From positions 1-49,084 of the forward strand of contig NZ_JAGSOH010000049.1 in NCBI RefSeq assembly GCF_018139625.1: DNA of 49,084 bases. The letters run 5' to 3'. Source of the stretch: Actinospica acidithermotolerans (lineage in GTDB: Bacteria; Actinomycetota; Actinomycetes; Streptomycetales; Catenulisporaceae). The stretch's first letter is position 1; the number at the start of each line of letters is the position of its first letter. Under the pieces are notes generated by a model that saw only the letters and a list, made by a program, of their open reading frames with translations, made no database searches and was not told where the DNA came from. Positions 10,355 to 19,049 of the stretch are shown here, piece after piece. The position numbers were made by a program, and so were the translations under genes.

Positions 10355-10360
10355 TAGGGT
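10355..10360 (+). promoter_or_regulatory. Putative -10 element, leaderless transcript
   Basis: TAGGGT lies seven bases before GTG 10368, a common actinomycete leaderless arrangement. It is why I prefer that GTG over the GTG at 10359, which would lie within the promoter. Confidence 0.5.
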
Positions 10361-10367
10361 GGCGAAT

Positions 10368-11702
10368 GTGCCGGGGATCATCGGGGAGCGCTTCGGGAAT
10401 CTCAAGCCGGGCACGCCAGGACGCCTGCTGACGTGGATCGCGGTGCCGGTCCTCGCCGTGCTGGCCTGCGGGCTGCTGCTGGCGGCCAGCGTCGGCGGCC
10501 TGCGCGGCACGCTCGGGGTGGTCGGCGCGCAGGAGGAGCCGGAGGTGGTCGCGGCCTCCCGGCTGACCTACGACCTGGACTCGATGGACGGCCACGTCGC
10601 CGACGTCCTGCTGCTCGGCGGCGCCGCCGGCCTGGGCGAGAGCCAGACCGGCGCCTACCGGAACTTCGAGAAGGACCGGTCCGACGCCGACATCCAGCTG
10701 GAGCTGCTCGGCAGCGGCATCGACACGATCCCGGACGGCCCCTCGACCTTCGTGTCGATCGAGGACCAGCTCGCCCAGTACACGCAGTACGTCTCCTACG
10801 CGCTGTACGTCGACCTCGAGACGCACAACACGACCGCCGCGGCGGGAGGCCCGCCGGCCGGCGTGGTGCAGGCGTACGAGCACGCCTCGACGCTGATGAA
10901 TCAGGACACCACCGGCATCCTCGCGCAGGCGCAGTTCCTCTACAACGCCGAGCAGCTGGCCGAATCCGCGCCGGTCAACGGCGGACTCGACACCATCTGG
11001 CACCTGCAGCTGGCCTGCGGCCTGCTGATCGCGTTCATCGTGCTGAGGCTGGTGGTCGCGCAGCGCAGGCTCAGCCGCGCCTTCCGCCGCACGGTGAATC
11101 CGCTGCTCGCGCTGACCACGGTCACGTCGCTGATCTTCGGCGTGCTGCTGTTCACCGCACTCGCCGGCGCGAAGACCGCGTACGACGCGCAGAATCTGAC
11201 CGGCCCGGGTTCGGTCTCCACGCTCTGGCAGGCGCGGGCCACGGCCGCGAACATGCACGCCGCGGAGAGCCGGTGGGTCCTGCAGGCCGAAAGCGGAGGC
11301 GGCCGGCCGACGGCCGCGATGAGCACCGAGCAGGACGCCTTCACGTCCGGCGCGAAGTGGATCAAGGCGATACCGCAACTCCCGGCGAATGCCTCGGGCG
11401 AGCTGAACTCCTATCTCGCGACAGAGAGAACCCTGACATCGATGGTTCCCGGCCCGGGGACGGTCGGCGCGTGGACCCGGGCGCTCGCCGCGTACGACAC
11501 CGGTGACTCCGCGACGGCGTACGCGGCCTTCGACACCGACCTCGCCAAGGTGATCGACACGGACCAGCAGGCCTTCTCCTCCGCCACGGCGAAGGGCGAG
11601 AACGGCCTGGTCGCCTGGTTGTGGCTGCCCTGGTTCTGGATGGCCGCGACGATCGCCCTGATCGCGCTCGGGTTCGCCCCGCGCTTACGGGAATACCGAT
11701 GA
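10368..11702 (+). CDS. Four-TM membrane protein with two duplicated extracellular helical domains
   Basis: The product has about 444 residues. A TM helix (about 20-44) is followed by an extracytoplasmic helical domain (about 45-200). TM2 and TM3 (about 210-232 and 247-267) are joined by a short basic loop (VVAQRRLSRAFRRT), then a second extracytoplasmic domain (about 268-405), TM4 and a short tail. The halves look like an internal duplication, since both begin with a TM helix and a helix of the xxxAxxxxxDxxN type, resembling four-helix-bundle sensor domains. No kinase, GGDEF or methyl-accepting output domain is present, so any signal must pass to a partner. It is apparently monocistronic with its own promoter. 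I do not recognise a named family. Confidence 0.65.
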   Translation: MPGIIGERFGNLKPGTPGRLLTWIAVPVLAVLACGLLLAASVGGLRGTLGVVGAQEEPEVVAASRLTYDLDSMDGHVADVLLLGGAAGLGESQTGAYRNFEKDRSDADIQLELLGSGIDTIPDGPSTFVSIEDQLAQYTQYVSYALYVDLETHNTTAAAGGPPAGVVQAYEHASTLMNQDTTGILAQAQFLYNAEQLAESAPVNGGLDTIWHLQLACGLLIAFIVLRLVVAQRRLSRAFRRTVNPLLALTTVTSLIFGVLLFTALAGAKTAYDAQNLTGPGSVSTLWQARATAANMHAAESRWVLQAESGGGRPTAAMSTEQDAFTSGAKWIKAIPQLPANASGELNSYLATERTLTSMVPGPGTVGAWTRALAAYDTGDSATAYAAFDTDLAKVIDTDQQAFSSATAKGENGLVAWLWLPWFWMAATIALIALGFAPRLREYR

Positions 11703-11802
11703 TCTGACACAATGTAATAGCGGCGTAACAGTTGGCTGAATAAATCCTGTGAAACGAATGTGCTTCACCGGATTTTCAGCCGCCGTCCGGACACTCCGCC
11801 TC

Positions 11803-13338
11803 ATGAAGTCTTCACGGACCTCGCGCCGCCGACTGGCGCTGAACGGGGGTCTCGCGGTCGTACTGGCCGGAGCCGCGGCCACCGCGTATCTCGAGGTGGG
11901 TGGCACGGGCGCGGCGTCCGCCAGCGCGTTCACCCGCGACGCCACGGTCGCCCGCGGCACGGTGCTGGCCCAGGTCTCCGCTTCCGGGAACCTGGCGCTG
12001 GCCGCCCAGTCCTCGCTGGCCTTCGGCGCCGCCGGCAAGGTCACCGCGGTCAAGGTCGCGGTCGGCCAGCAGGTCACGGCCGGCCAGGTGCTCGCCACCA
12101 TCGACCCGACCGGCGCCGACCTCGCGCTCACCGAGGCCCAGCAGCAGCTGACGGTCGCTCAGGACAACCTCGCCAAGGCGCAGGACGGTCCCAGCGCGCA
12201 GCAGCAGGCCGTGGACAACGACCAGCTCGCCGCGGACGAGAACGCCGTGACCACGGCCCAGGACAACCTGAACGCCGAGCAGGCCCTGCCGGCCTGCTCG
12301 ACCGCGACGTCCGGCGCGGCGAAGGGCTCGACCGGCTCGTCCTCGACCGGCTCGTCCTCGGCCAACTGCTCGAGCGCCGCGCAGCTCACCCAGGACCAGA
12401 ACGCGCTGACCAGCGCCGAGGACGCGCTGCGGACCGCCAGGGACACGCAGGCGCTGAACAACACGGTCGACCCGAGCACGATCGCGCAGGATCAGGAGGC
12501 TGTCACCCAGGCGCAGGCGTCGGTCAACACCGCCCAGCAGGAGGTCGCCGGCACCACGATCACCGCGCCCTCCAGCGGCACGATCCTGACCATCGCGGGC
12601 CAGGTCGGCAGCGAGGTCAGCGCCGGGTCCAGCACGACGGGCGCGACCGCGGCGTCCGCGAGCTCGGGCACCGGCTCCGGCACGGGGAGCGGCTCGTCCT
12701 CCTCGTCGAGCTCGTCGTCGGGGTCCTCCTCGTCGTCCGGCAGTTCGTCCTCGGGCTCCGCCTTCATCACGATGGCGAACACGAGCCAGCTGCAGATCAC
12801 CGCCGACGTCTCCGAGACCGACATCGACTCGATCAAGGACGCGCAGGATGCGACGATCACCCTCAACGCACTGCCGAACACGCCGGTCGGCGCGACGGTC
12901 GCGTCGATCTCGCCGACGTCCACAGTCGTGTCCAACGTCGTCGAGTACGCGGTGACCCTGGACCTGGTCGGCGACGTGCCGAGCGGTGTGCGTCCGGGCC
13001 AGTCGGCGTCGATCGTGATCACGACCGGCGAGGCGACCGACGCGCTGTACGTGCCGAGCTCGGCCGTCACGACGACTGGCGGCAGCTCGTACGTGACCGT
13101 GGTGCAAGACGGCAAGGACGTGGCGACGAAGGTGACCACCGGCGTCGTCGGCACCACCGACACGCAGATCGTCTCCGGTTTGACGCAGGGTGAGACCGTC
13201 CTGGAGACGATCAGCGCCGCCAGTACCGGGTCGGGCACGACCGGTCGCGGCTTCGGCGGGATCGGCGGCGCGGGCGGCGGCGGCCTGACCTCCGGCCTCG
13301 GCACCGGCAACGGGACCGGGACAGGCGGCCGCGGATGA
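11803..13338 (+). CDS. macA-like: MacA-like efflux adaptor (HlyD/membrane fusion protein family)
   Basis: This roughly 511-residue protein has an N-terminal TM/signal segment (about 8-30). The split lipoyl-type half GKVTAVKVAVGQQVTAGQVLA is followed by a helical hairpin (LTEAQQQLTVAQDNLAKAQ, then QDQEAVTQAQASVNTAQQ). The second lipoyl half is TITAPSSGTILTI. Beta-barrel segments (ITADVSETDID, VRPGQSASIVI) and a membrane-proximal domain follow. Poly-Ser (about 290-325) and Gly-rich C-terminal tracts are unusual insertions. In Gram-positives such adaptors couple to MacB-type ABC transporters at the membrane exterior. The preferred start is ATG 11803; an in-frame ATG at 11749 exists and neither has a clear ribosome site. 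It overlaps the ATPase gene by ATGA. Confidence 0.88.
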   Translation: MKSSRTSRRRLALNGGLAVVLAGAAATAYLEVGGTGAASASAFTRDATVARGTVLAQVSASGNLALAAQSSLAFGAAGKVTAVKVAVGQQVTAGQVLATIDPTGADLALTEAQQQLTVAQDNLAKAQDGPSAQQQAVDNDQLAADENAVTTAQDNLNAEQALPACSTATSGAAKGSTGSSSTGSSSANCSSAAQLTQDQNALTSAEDALRTARDTQALNNTVDPSTIAQDQEAVTQAQASVNTAQQEVAGTTITAPSSGTILTIAGQVGSEVSAGSSTTGATAASASSGTGSGTGSGSSSSSSSSSGSSSSSGSSSSGSAFITMANTSQLQITADVSETDIDSIKDAQDATITLNALPNTPVGATVASISPTSTVVSNVVEYAVTLDLVGDVPSGVRPGQSASIVITTGEATDALYVPSSAVTTTGGSSYVTVVQDGKDVATKVTTGVVGTTDTQIVSGLTQGETVLETISAASTGSGTTGRGFGGIGGAGGGGLTSGLGTGNGTGTGGRG

Positions 13339-14147
13339 GCACCGGCTTCGCCCACGGCACCGGCGGCGGCGTCGCGCCCGGCGCCGTCCGCCCGAGCGCC
13401 GTCCACATCAGCGGGCTGACCAAGGTCTACGGCGAGGGCGAGTCCGCCGTGCACGCCCTGCGCGGCGTGGATCTCGACGTCCCGCACGGCGACTACGTGG
13501 CCATCATGGGCGCGTCCGGCTCCGGCAAGTCGACCATGATGAACATCATCGGCTGCCTCGACGTGCCCACCGGCGGCGGCTACCGGCTCGACGGCATCGA
13601 GATCGGCAGCCTCGACGAGGCGCAGCTGTCCATCGTGCGCAACCGGAAGATCGGCTTCGTCTTCCAGTCCTTCAACCTGCTGCCGCGCACCTCGGCCTTC
13701 GAGAACGTGGAGCTGCCGCTGGTCTACGGCGGCGTGCGCGGGGCCGAGCGGCGCCGGCGCGCACTCGCGGCGCTCGAACTCGTCGGGCTCTCGGACCGGG
13801 TCGACCACCTGCCGAACCAGCTCTCCGGCGGCCAGCAGCAGCGCGTCGCCGTGGCCCGGGCGCTGGTCAACGCGCCGTCGCTGATCCTCGCCGACGAGCC
13901 CACCGGAAACCTCGACACGCATTCGAGCTACGAGGTGATGGGCCTGTTCGACCGGCTCAACGCCGTCGGCCGCACGATCGTCGTGATCACCCACGAGGAG
14001 GACATCGCCGAGCACGCGAAGCGCTTCGTGCGGCTGGTGGACGGCCGGATCGTGGAGGACCGCAGGCTCAGCCCGGTCGACGGCCTGCCGCCGAAGCTGG
14101 GCGCCGCCGAGCGGGACCGCACGCCGCGCGTCGTCACAGGAGGCTGA
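13335..14147 (+). CDS. macB-like: MacB/LolD-type ABC transporter ATP-binding protein
   Basis: The 270-residue ABC ATPase shows Walker [11 protein letters not shown]-loop [11 protein letters not shown], signature [15 protein letters not shown], Walker [14 protein letters not shown] and H-loop VVITHEE. The [16 protein letters not shown] and EPTGNLD phrases are typical of the MacB/LolD/FtsE class, which powers mechanotransmission rather than direct substrate transport. About 30 extra residues precede the domain. It starts by an ATGA overlap with the adaptor and is followed six bases later by the permease, forming one transporter operon. Confidence 0.95.
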   Translation: MSTGFAHGTGGGVAPGAVRPSAVHISGLTKVYGEGESAVHALRGVDLDVPHGDYVAIMGASGSGKSTMMNIIGCLDVPTGGGYRLDGIEIGSLDEAQLSIVRNRKIGFVFQSFNLLPRTSAFENVELPLVYGGVRGAERRRRALAALELVGLSDRVDHLPNQLSGGQQQRVAVARALVNAPSLILADEPTGNLDTHSSYEVMGLFDRLNAVGRTIVVITHEEDIAEHAKRFVRLVDGRIVEDRRLSPVDGLPPKLGAAERDRTPRVVTGG

Positions 14148-14152
14148 TCCCG

Positions 14153-15382
14153 ATGCGGATTCAAGAGGTCTTCCGCTTCGCGCTGCGCGGGCTGCGCGCC
14201 AACAAGCTGCGCTCCGGGCTGACCACGCTGGGCATCCTGATCGGCGTCGGCGCGGTCATCCTGCTCATCGCCGTCGGCCAGGGCTCCGGCGCGGCCGTGC
14301 AGGCGCGCATCGACAGCCTCGGCTCCAACCTGCTGCTGGTCACCCATCAGACGGGCGCCGTCGGCCGGGCCGCCTCGACCCGCGGCGGTACGCAGAGCTC
14401 GACGGCGAACCTCACCCCGGCGATCGCGCAGGACCTGGCCGACTCGGACCAGGACCCCGACGTCTCCGTCGTCGCGCCGGTCGCCTCGACGTCGGTCACC
14501 GCCACGTACGACGGCGCCTCGACCACGATCTCCCAGGTCGTCGGCTCGTACCCGGCGTACCTGCCGATCTCCAACGACGTGGTCGCGCAGGGGGCCTCGT
14601 TCACCGCGAACGACGTCGACCACGCGAACAAGGTCGTGGTGATCGGGCAGACCGTGGTCACCGACCTGTTCGGCTCGATCGACCCGATCGGCCAGACGAT
14701 CCAGATGAACAACGTGCCCTACACCGTGGTCGGCGTGCTCGCGAGCAAGGGCGGCGGCAGCACGTTCAACGACCCGGACGACGTCGCGATCGCCCCGCTG
14801 ACCACCGTGCAGGACAGCCTGACCGGCTTCGGCTCGCTGAGCGAGATCGCAGTCCAGGCCACGAGTGCGGGCGCGACCGGCGCCGCTCAGGCCGAGGTCA
14901 CCAACCTGCTGCTGGACTACCTCGACGAGACCGCGAGCACCGAGCAGTTCACGGTGACGAACGAGGCCTCGCTGCTGTCCACCGCGCAGAGCACGACGCA
15001 GACCTTCACCGTGCTGCTCGCCGCGGTGGCCGCGATCTCCCTGCTGGTCGGCGGGATCGGCGTCACCAACATCATGCTCGTCACGGTCACCGAGCGAACC
15101 CGCGAGATCGGGATCCGCAAGGCGCTCGGCGCCCCGAAGGGCGCGATCCTCGGCCAGTTCCTGATCGAGGCGGTCTTCCTCTCCGTGATCGGCGGAGCCC
15201 TGGGCGTGCTGGTCGGCGTCGTCGGCTCCCGTTTCACCATCGACGGCATCCAGCCGGTGCTGGTCCCATCCTCGATCGCGCTCGCGTTCGGGGTCTCCGC
15301 CGTGATCGGCCTGGTCTTCGGCTCGCTGCCGGCCAACCGCGCGGCCAAGCTGCACCCGATCGAGGCGCTGCGCCATGAGTGA
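14153..15382 (+). CDS. macB-like: MacB-type ABC transporter permease (FtsX/MacB_PCD fold)
   Basis: The 409-residue permease has the MacB topology: an N-terminal TM (about 20-45, LTTLGILIGVGAVILLIAVG), a large extracytoplasmic domain (about 50-270), and three C-terminal TM helices in the FtsX domain. GIGVTNIMLVTVTERTREIG and KALGAPKGAILGQFL are family signatures. A good ribosome site (AGGAGG, eight bases upstream) supports ATG 14153. With the adaptor and ATPase it should form an efflux or stress-responsive exporter, possibly for a peptide, lipid or antibiotic; the substrate is unknown. Confidence 0.94.
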   Translation: MRIQEVFRFALRGLRANKLRSGLTTLGILIGVGAVILLIAVGQGSGAAVQARIDSLGSNLLLVTHQTGAVGRAASTRGGTQSSTANLTPAIAQDLADSDQDPDVSVVAPVASTSVTATYDGASTTISQVVGSYPAYLPISNDVVAQGASFTANDVDHANKVVVIGQTVVTDLFGSIDPIGQTIQMNNVPYTVVGVLASKGGGSTFNDPDDVAIAPLTTVQDSLTGFGSLSEIAVQATSAGATGAAQAEVTNLLLDYLDETASTEQFTVTNEASLLSTAQSTTQTFTVLLAAVAAISLLVGGIGVTNIMLVTVTERTREIGIRKALGAPKGAILGQFLIEAVFLSVIGGALGVLVGVVGSRFTIDGIQPVLVPSSIALAFGVSAVIGLVFGSLPANRAAKLHPIEALRHE

Positions 15383-15401
15383 GGCCGAGTCAGGAGGAAC
15401 G

Positions 15402-16082
15402 ATGTCACAGGGAACGTCACAGGGGACCGCGCTCCCGGAGTCCTCCGAGGGCACCGTCGAGCTGCCGCGGGCGGACGTGCCGGCGGCGCCGGCCGATGAG
15501 GACGGCGCGACGGCCGAGTTCGGCGACGGTTTCGCCGAACCCGGCGAACCCGGCGAACTCACCGCCGAGGAACTGCTCTCCATTCCGCCGCGCGCGGACA
15601 ACCTGGCCGAGGAGCTCGCCGCGCGTCCGCCGCGCGCCAGGCTGCCCAAGGTCACGCTCGCCCTGTCCGCCGGGATCCTGATCGCGGCCGGCTTCGTCGG
15701 CGGCGTGCTGGTGCAGAAGCACCTCGGCGGCGGCACCGGCTCCGGCGGCGCCCGGGCCGGCGCGCTCGCGTCCTTCGGCGCCGGGCGCGGCCGGGGATCG
15801 TTCACCGGCGGCACGGGCTCCGCCGGCTTCGGCGGAGCCGGCGCGGGCACCGGCGCCGGCTCGATCACCGGCTCGATCACCGTCGTCTCCGGCGACACCC
15901 TCTACATCACCGCGAGCAACGGCTCGGTCTACACGGTCAGGACCTCGGGCAGCACGTCCGTGCAGATCTCGTCGACCGGAAGCCTGAGCCAGCTCAAGCC
16001 CGGCCAGACCGTCACCGTCTCCGGGACCCAGGGCTCCGCGGGCACCGTCGACGCCACCACGATCACAGCGGGGAACCGATGA
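15402..16082 (+). CDS. Single-TM protein with extracellular DUF5666-like domain
   Basis: ATG 15402 follows AGGAGG (15392-15397); an upstream in-frame ATG at 15375 overlaps the permease gene and lacks such a site. The roughly 226-residue product has an acidic cytoplasmic N-terminus (1-82), a TM helix (about 85-105, VTLALSAGILIAAGFVGGVLV), a Gly-rich linker, and a small beta-rich domain (about 150-226). The pattern TVVSGDTLYITASNGSVYTV and LKPGQTVTVSGTQ resembles DUF5666, a small OB-like domain found near secreted and efflux proteins. It sits between the permease and lipoprotein genes, so it is probably an extracellular accessory of the exporter. Confidence 0.7.
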   Translation: MSQGTSQGTALPESSEGTVELPRADVPAAPADEDGATAEFGDGFAEPGEPGELTAEELLSIPPRADNLAEELAARPPRARLPKVTLALSAGILIAAGFVGGVLVQKHLGGGTGSGGARAGALASFGAGRGRGSFTGGTGSAGFGGAGAGTGAGSITGSITVVSGDTLYITASNGSVYTVRTSGSTSVQISSTGSLSQLKPGQTVTVSGTQGSAGTVDATTITAGNR

Positions 16083-16687
16083 ACCTGATCAAGCACAGAT
16101 ACCTGGTCAGCGCGCTGGTCTCGGCCACCGCGGGCGTCGCCGCGCTCGGCCTGATCGCGGGCTGCTCCTCCGGCTCGGGATCGGCCGCCGCGGCCGGGGC
16201 CGCGACCGGGAGCGCCGGCAGCGGGTACACCGCGTACCTGTCCTGCCTCAGCCAGCACGGCGTGAAGGTGCCGACCAACGGCGCGTTCGCCGGGCGGCGC
16301 AGCCACTCCGCCGGCGCCGGCTTCACCCCCGTCGCCCGGCGCAGCGGTTCGGGCGGGTTCCCCGGCCTCGCGACGTCCGACCCGACGGTAGCGGCCGCCG
16401 TGCAGGCCTGCGCCTCGCTGCGGCCCACCGGCGGCGCGGGCTTCGGCGGCGGCACCCGCCTCGCCGCCTTCCGCGACTGCATGACCCAGCAGGGCGAGAC
16501 CGTCCCCACGACGCGGCCGGCCTTCGCGGCCTCCGCGACCGCCCGGCCCACCGGCGACGCGCGCTACCTCGGCGGGCTCGACCCGGCCGATCCGAAGGTC
16601 GCCGCGGCGCTGAAGGTGTGCGAACCGCTCATCCCGACCGCCTCGGCGCACGCCGCGCCGAGCGCGTCCGGCACCTCGACAAGCTGA
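16079..16687 (+). CDS. Lipoprotein with an internally duplicated Cys-containing motif
   Basis: This 202-residue product starts by an ATGA overlap. Its signal peptide ends in a lipobox (LGLIAGC, Cys about 28), so it is lipid-anchored outside the membrane. Two related halves are visible: YLSCLSQHGVKVPTN with a later DPTVAAAVQACASLRPT, and FRDCMTQQGETVPTT with a later DPKVAAALKVCEPLIPT. Each half therefore holds a Cys pair that could form a disulfide. The last member of the MacAB-type operon, it may be the substrate-sensing or accessory lipoprotein of the exporter. No named family is recognised with certainty. Confidence 0.7.
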   Translation: MNLIKHRYLVSALVSATAGVAALGLIAGCSSGSGSAAAAGAATGSAGSGYTAYLSCLSQHGVKVPTNGAFAGRRSHSAGAGFTPVARRSGSGGFPGLATSDPTVAAAVQACASLRPTGGAGFGGGTRLAAFRDCMTQQGETVPTTRPAFAASATARPTGDARYLGGLDPADPKVAAALKVCEPLIPTASAHAAPSASGTSTS

Positions 16688-16711
16688 CCACTTCTCAGCA
16701 TACTCGCAGGT

Positions 16712-16734
16712 GAGCAGCCTCATCGAGGCTGCTC
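16712..16734 (+). terminator. Perfect 10-bp hairpin after the exporter operon
   Basis: GAGCAGCCTC pairs with GAGGCTGCTC across a three-base ATC loop. A second GC-rich inverted repeat (16737-16751) and a TTTTTT run (about 16785) follow. It probably attenuates or ends the exporter transcript before the response-regulator gene. Confidence 0.7.
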
Positions 16735-16816
16735 GACCGCCCCTGGGGCGGCTGTCGAGGCCAAGCCGTGACACTCTTCTCAGCCGTTTTTTGGGCGGTT
16801 CGTCCATTCTGGTGAG

Positions 16817-17518
16817 GTGATTGGAACGGATACGGCTCAGCTGCTGATCGTCGAGGACGACAGCGAGGTGCGCGAGGCCCTCGGCCGCGCGCTCAAGCTC
16901 GAAGGCTACGGAATCCACCTGGCGGCCGACGGCCAGCAGGCGCTGAACTCCGTGAGCGCCAGCCCGCCGGACCTGATCGTGCTGGACGTCGCCATGCCCG
17001 GACTGGACGGCCTCGGCGTGGCCCGGGCGCTGCGCGCGGCCAACGACCGCACCCCGGTCCTCATGCTCACCGCGCGCGACGCCGTGCAGGACCGCGTGCT
17101 CGGCCTGAACGCCGGCGCGGACGACTACCTGGTCAAGCCCTTCGCGCTGGCCGAGCTCGTCGCCCGGATCAATGCCCTGCTGCGCCGCGCCATCGTCGAG
17201 CCGCCGGTCGACCCGGGCCTGCTCAGCTGCGGCGACCTGGTGCTCGACCTCGGCGCGCGGCAGCTGCGCCGGGCCGGGCACACCGAGGACCTGACGAAGA
17301 TCGAGTTCGACCTGCTCGAACTGCTGCTGCGCAACGCCGGCCGGGTGGTGACCCGCGAGCTGATCCGCGACCGCGTCTGGGGATACGACGGGGTGCCGGG
17401 CTCGAACTCGATGGAGGTCTTCATCTCCGTGCTCCGTCGCAAGACCGAGCCCGGACACGCGCCGCGTATGATTCACACTGTGCGAGGTGTGGGCTACACG
17501 GTGCGGACCCCCGCGTGA
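16817..17518 (+). CDS. OmpR/PhoB-family response regulator
   Basis: This 233-residue two-domain regulator has a receiver domain with the acidic pair D14/D15, phospho-acceptor Asp about 57 in LIVLDVAMPGLDG, Thr in LMLTARD and Lys about 107 in YLVKPFA. The C-terminal winged helix has the OmpR pattern (LTKIEFDLLELLLRNAGRVV, then MEVFISVLRRKTE and IHTVRGVGYTVR). The cognate kinase gene starts eight bases after its stop. Its position right after the MacAB-type operon suggests that it controls this exporter, as in MprAB-like cell-envelope stress systems; that link is inferred. Confidence 0.95.
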   Translation: MIGTDTAQLLIVEDDSEVREALGRALKLEGYGIHLAADGQQALNSVSASPPDLIVLDVAMPGLDGLGVARALRAANDRTPVLMLTARDAVQDRVLGLNAGADDYLVKPFALAELVARINALLRRAIVEPPVDPGLLSCGDLVLDLGARQLRRAGHTEDLTKIEFDLLELLLRNAGRVVTRELIRDRVWGYDGVPGSNSMEVFISVLRRKTEPGHAPRMIHTVRGVGYTVRTPA

Positions 17519-17525
17519 TGGCGCG

Positions 17526-19004
17526 GTGAGGAGCCGGCTCAGGCAGGGCGAGTGGCGCTGGGGAAAGCGCAAGCTCCGGACCCGGATGATCATCGCGGCG
17601 GCGGTCGCGGTGTCGGTGGGGATCGCGGCCTGCGTCGTCTTCGGCTATGTCGCCGTGCGCACGGAGCTCCTCGCCAACATGGACGCCCAGCTGGCCCGGC
17701 AGGCCACCGGCCTGTCCGCGATGGCCAAGTACCAGAACAAGGCCAAGCCGGGCGGCACGAAGGGCAAGAGCGGCACCAACTCCCCGGCGGCGCAGCGGGC
17801 GTACGAGATCGCCTACGGCCACCGCTTCGGCGACTCGGTCGGCATCTCGCAGTTCGTCTACGCGAACGGCCGGACGGTCCCCGCGCAGTCCCCGACCGTG
17901 ATGAACCAGGGCAACAGCTCGACCATCCCGCTGATCCCGGACGATCTGCAGGTCGCCGCCGGCAACTCGGCGGACGGCTACCGGACCGTGCAGCTCAACG
18001 GCGTCGCCGCGCGCGTCTACACGATGCACATAGGCGGTACCCGGGAAGCCGTGATGGTCGCGCTCCCGCTCTCCGGCATCGACACCGAGCTCAAGCAGCT
18101 CGAGCTCAGGCTCGGCCTCGGCGGCGTGGGCGCCATCTTCCTGGCCGCCCTGCTCGGCTGGTGGGTCACCCGCACCGCGCTGCGCCCGGTCGCGCAGCTG
18201 ACGACCGCCGCCGAGCGCATCGCCAGGGAGCCCAGGGAACTGGCCCACCGGATCGACCTCGGCAAGCGCTCCGACGAGGACGAGCTCGGCAGGCTCGCAG
18301 TGAGCTTCAACGCCATGCTCGCGGCGGTCCAGGACGCGGCCATGAAGCAGCGTCAGCTGGTCGCGGACGCCTCCCACGAACTGCGCACGCCGCTCACCTC
18401 GCTGCGGATGAACGCCGAGGTCCTCGACAAGTTCGACCGCCTCGACGACGTGGACCGCAAGCGCGTCATCGACTCGCTGCTCACCGGCATCGACGAGCTG
18501 ACCGGCCTGGTCGCGGACACGATGGAGCTCGCGCGCGGCGAGGAGCCCGAGGCGGTCATCACCCAGGTCCGCTGGGACGAGCTGACCAACCGCGTCGTCG
18601 ACCGAGCCAGCCTGCACTGGCCGGAGACCGAGTTCCGGGTCTTCACCGAGCCCTGCACCGTCCGCGGCGTCCCCGAGCGGCTGGAACGCGCCGTCGGCAA
18701 CCTGATCAACAACGCGGCCAAGTTCTCCGGCGGCGCCGGCCTGGTCGAGCTCCGGCTCGCCGCGCACGGCGTGCTGACGGTCCGCGACCACGGCCCCGGC
18801 ATTCCCGAAGAGGACCTGCCGCACGTGTTCAACCGCTTCTACCGGTCCGCCGAGATGCGCGACCGCCCCGGCTCCGGCCTCGGCCTCGCGATCGTCGCGC
18901 AGGTCGCCGAATCGCACGGCGGCAAGGTCACCGCGCGCAACGCGCAGCCCGGCCCCGGCGCCCTGTTCACGCTCGAAATCCCGACTGTCGGCGGCGCCGT
19001 CTAG
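17526..19004 (+). CDS. Membrane sensor histidine kinase (MprB-like topology)
   Basis: GTG 17526 is taken as start; an in-frame ATG at 17487 would lie inside the regulator gene. The roughly 492-residue protein has TM1 (about 20-42), an extracytoplasmic sensor loop (about 43-190), TM2 (about 195-215), a HAMP linker, the H-box QLVADASHELRTPLTSLR, N-box RAVGNLINNAAKF, G1 DHGPGIPEEDLPHVF and G2 GSGLGLAIVAQV. It autophosphorylates on the H-box His and transfers to the upstream regulator. Probable stimulus: envelope stress or the substrate of the adjacent exporter, by context only. Confidence 0.94.
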   Translation: MRSRLRQGEWRWGKRKLRTRMIIAAAVAVSVGIAACVVFGYVAVRTELLANMDAQLARQATGLSAMAKYQNKAKPGGTKGKSGTNSPAAQRAYEIAYGHRFGDSVGISQFVYANGRTVPAQSPTVMNQGNSSTIPLIPDDLQVAAGNSADGYRTVQLNGVAARVYTMHIGGTREAVMVALPLSGIDTELKQLELRLGLGGVGAIFLAALLGWWVTRTALRPVAQLTTAAERIAREPRELAHRIDLGKRSDEDELGRLAVSFNAMLAAVQDAAMKQRQLVADASHELRTPLTSLRMNAEVLDKFDRLDDVDRKRVIDSLLTGIDELTGLVADTMELARGEEPEAVITQVRWDELTNRVVDRASLHWPETEFRVFTEPCTVRGVPERLERAVGNLINNAAKFSGGAGLVELRLAAHGVLTVRDHGPGIPEEDLPHVFNRFYRSAEMRDRPGSGLGLAIVAQVAESHGGKVTARNAQPGPGALFTLEIPTVGGAV

Positions 19005-19049
19005 ATTCGACCCGGCAAGTCAGGATTTCTCCTAAGGAGGCAGGGCCTG

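Noticed and set aside
12690-12765. Repeated TCG/TCC run as a possible regulatory repeat
   Set aside because: It lies in frame in the adaptor gene and only encodes a poly-Ser linker.
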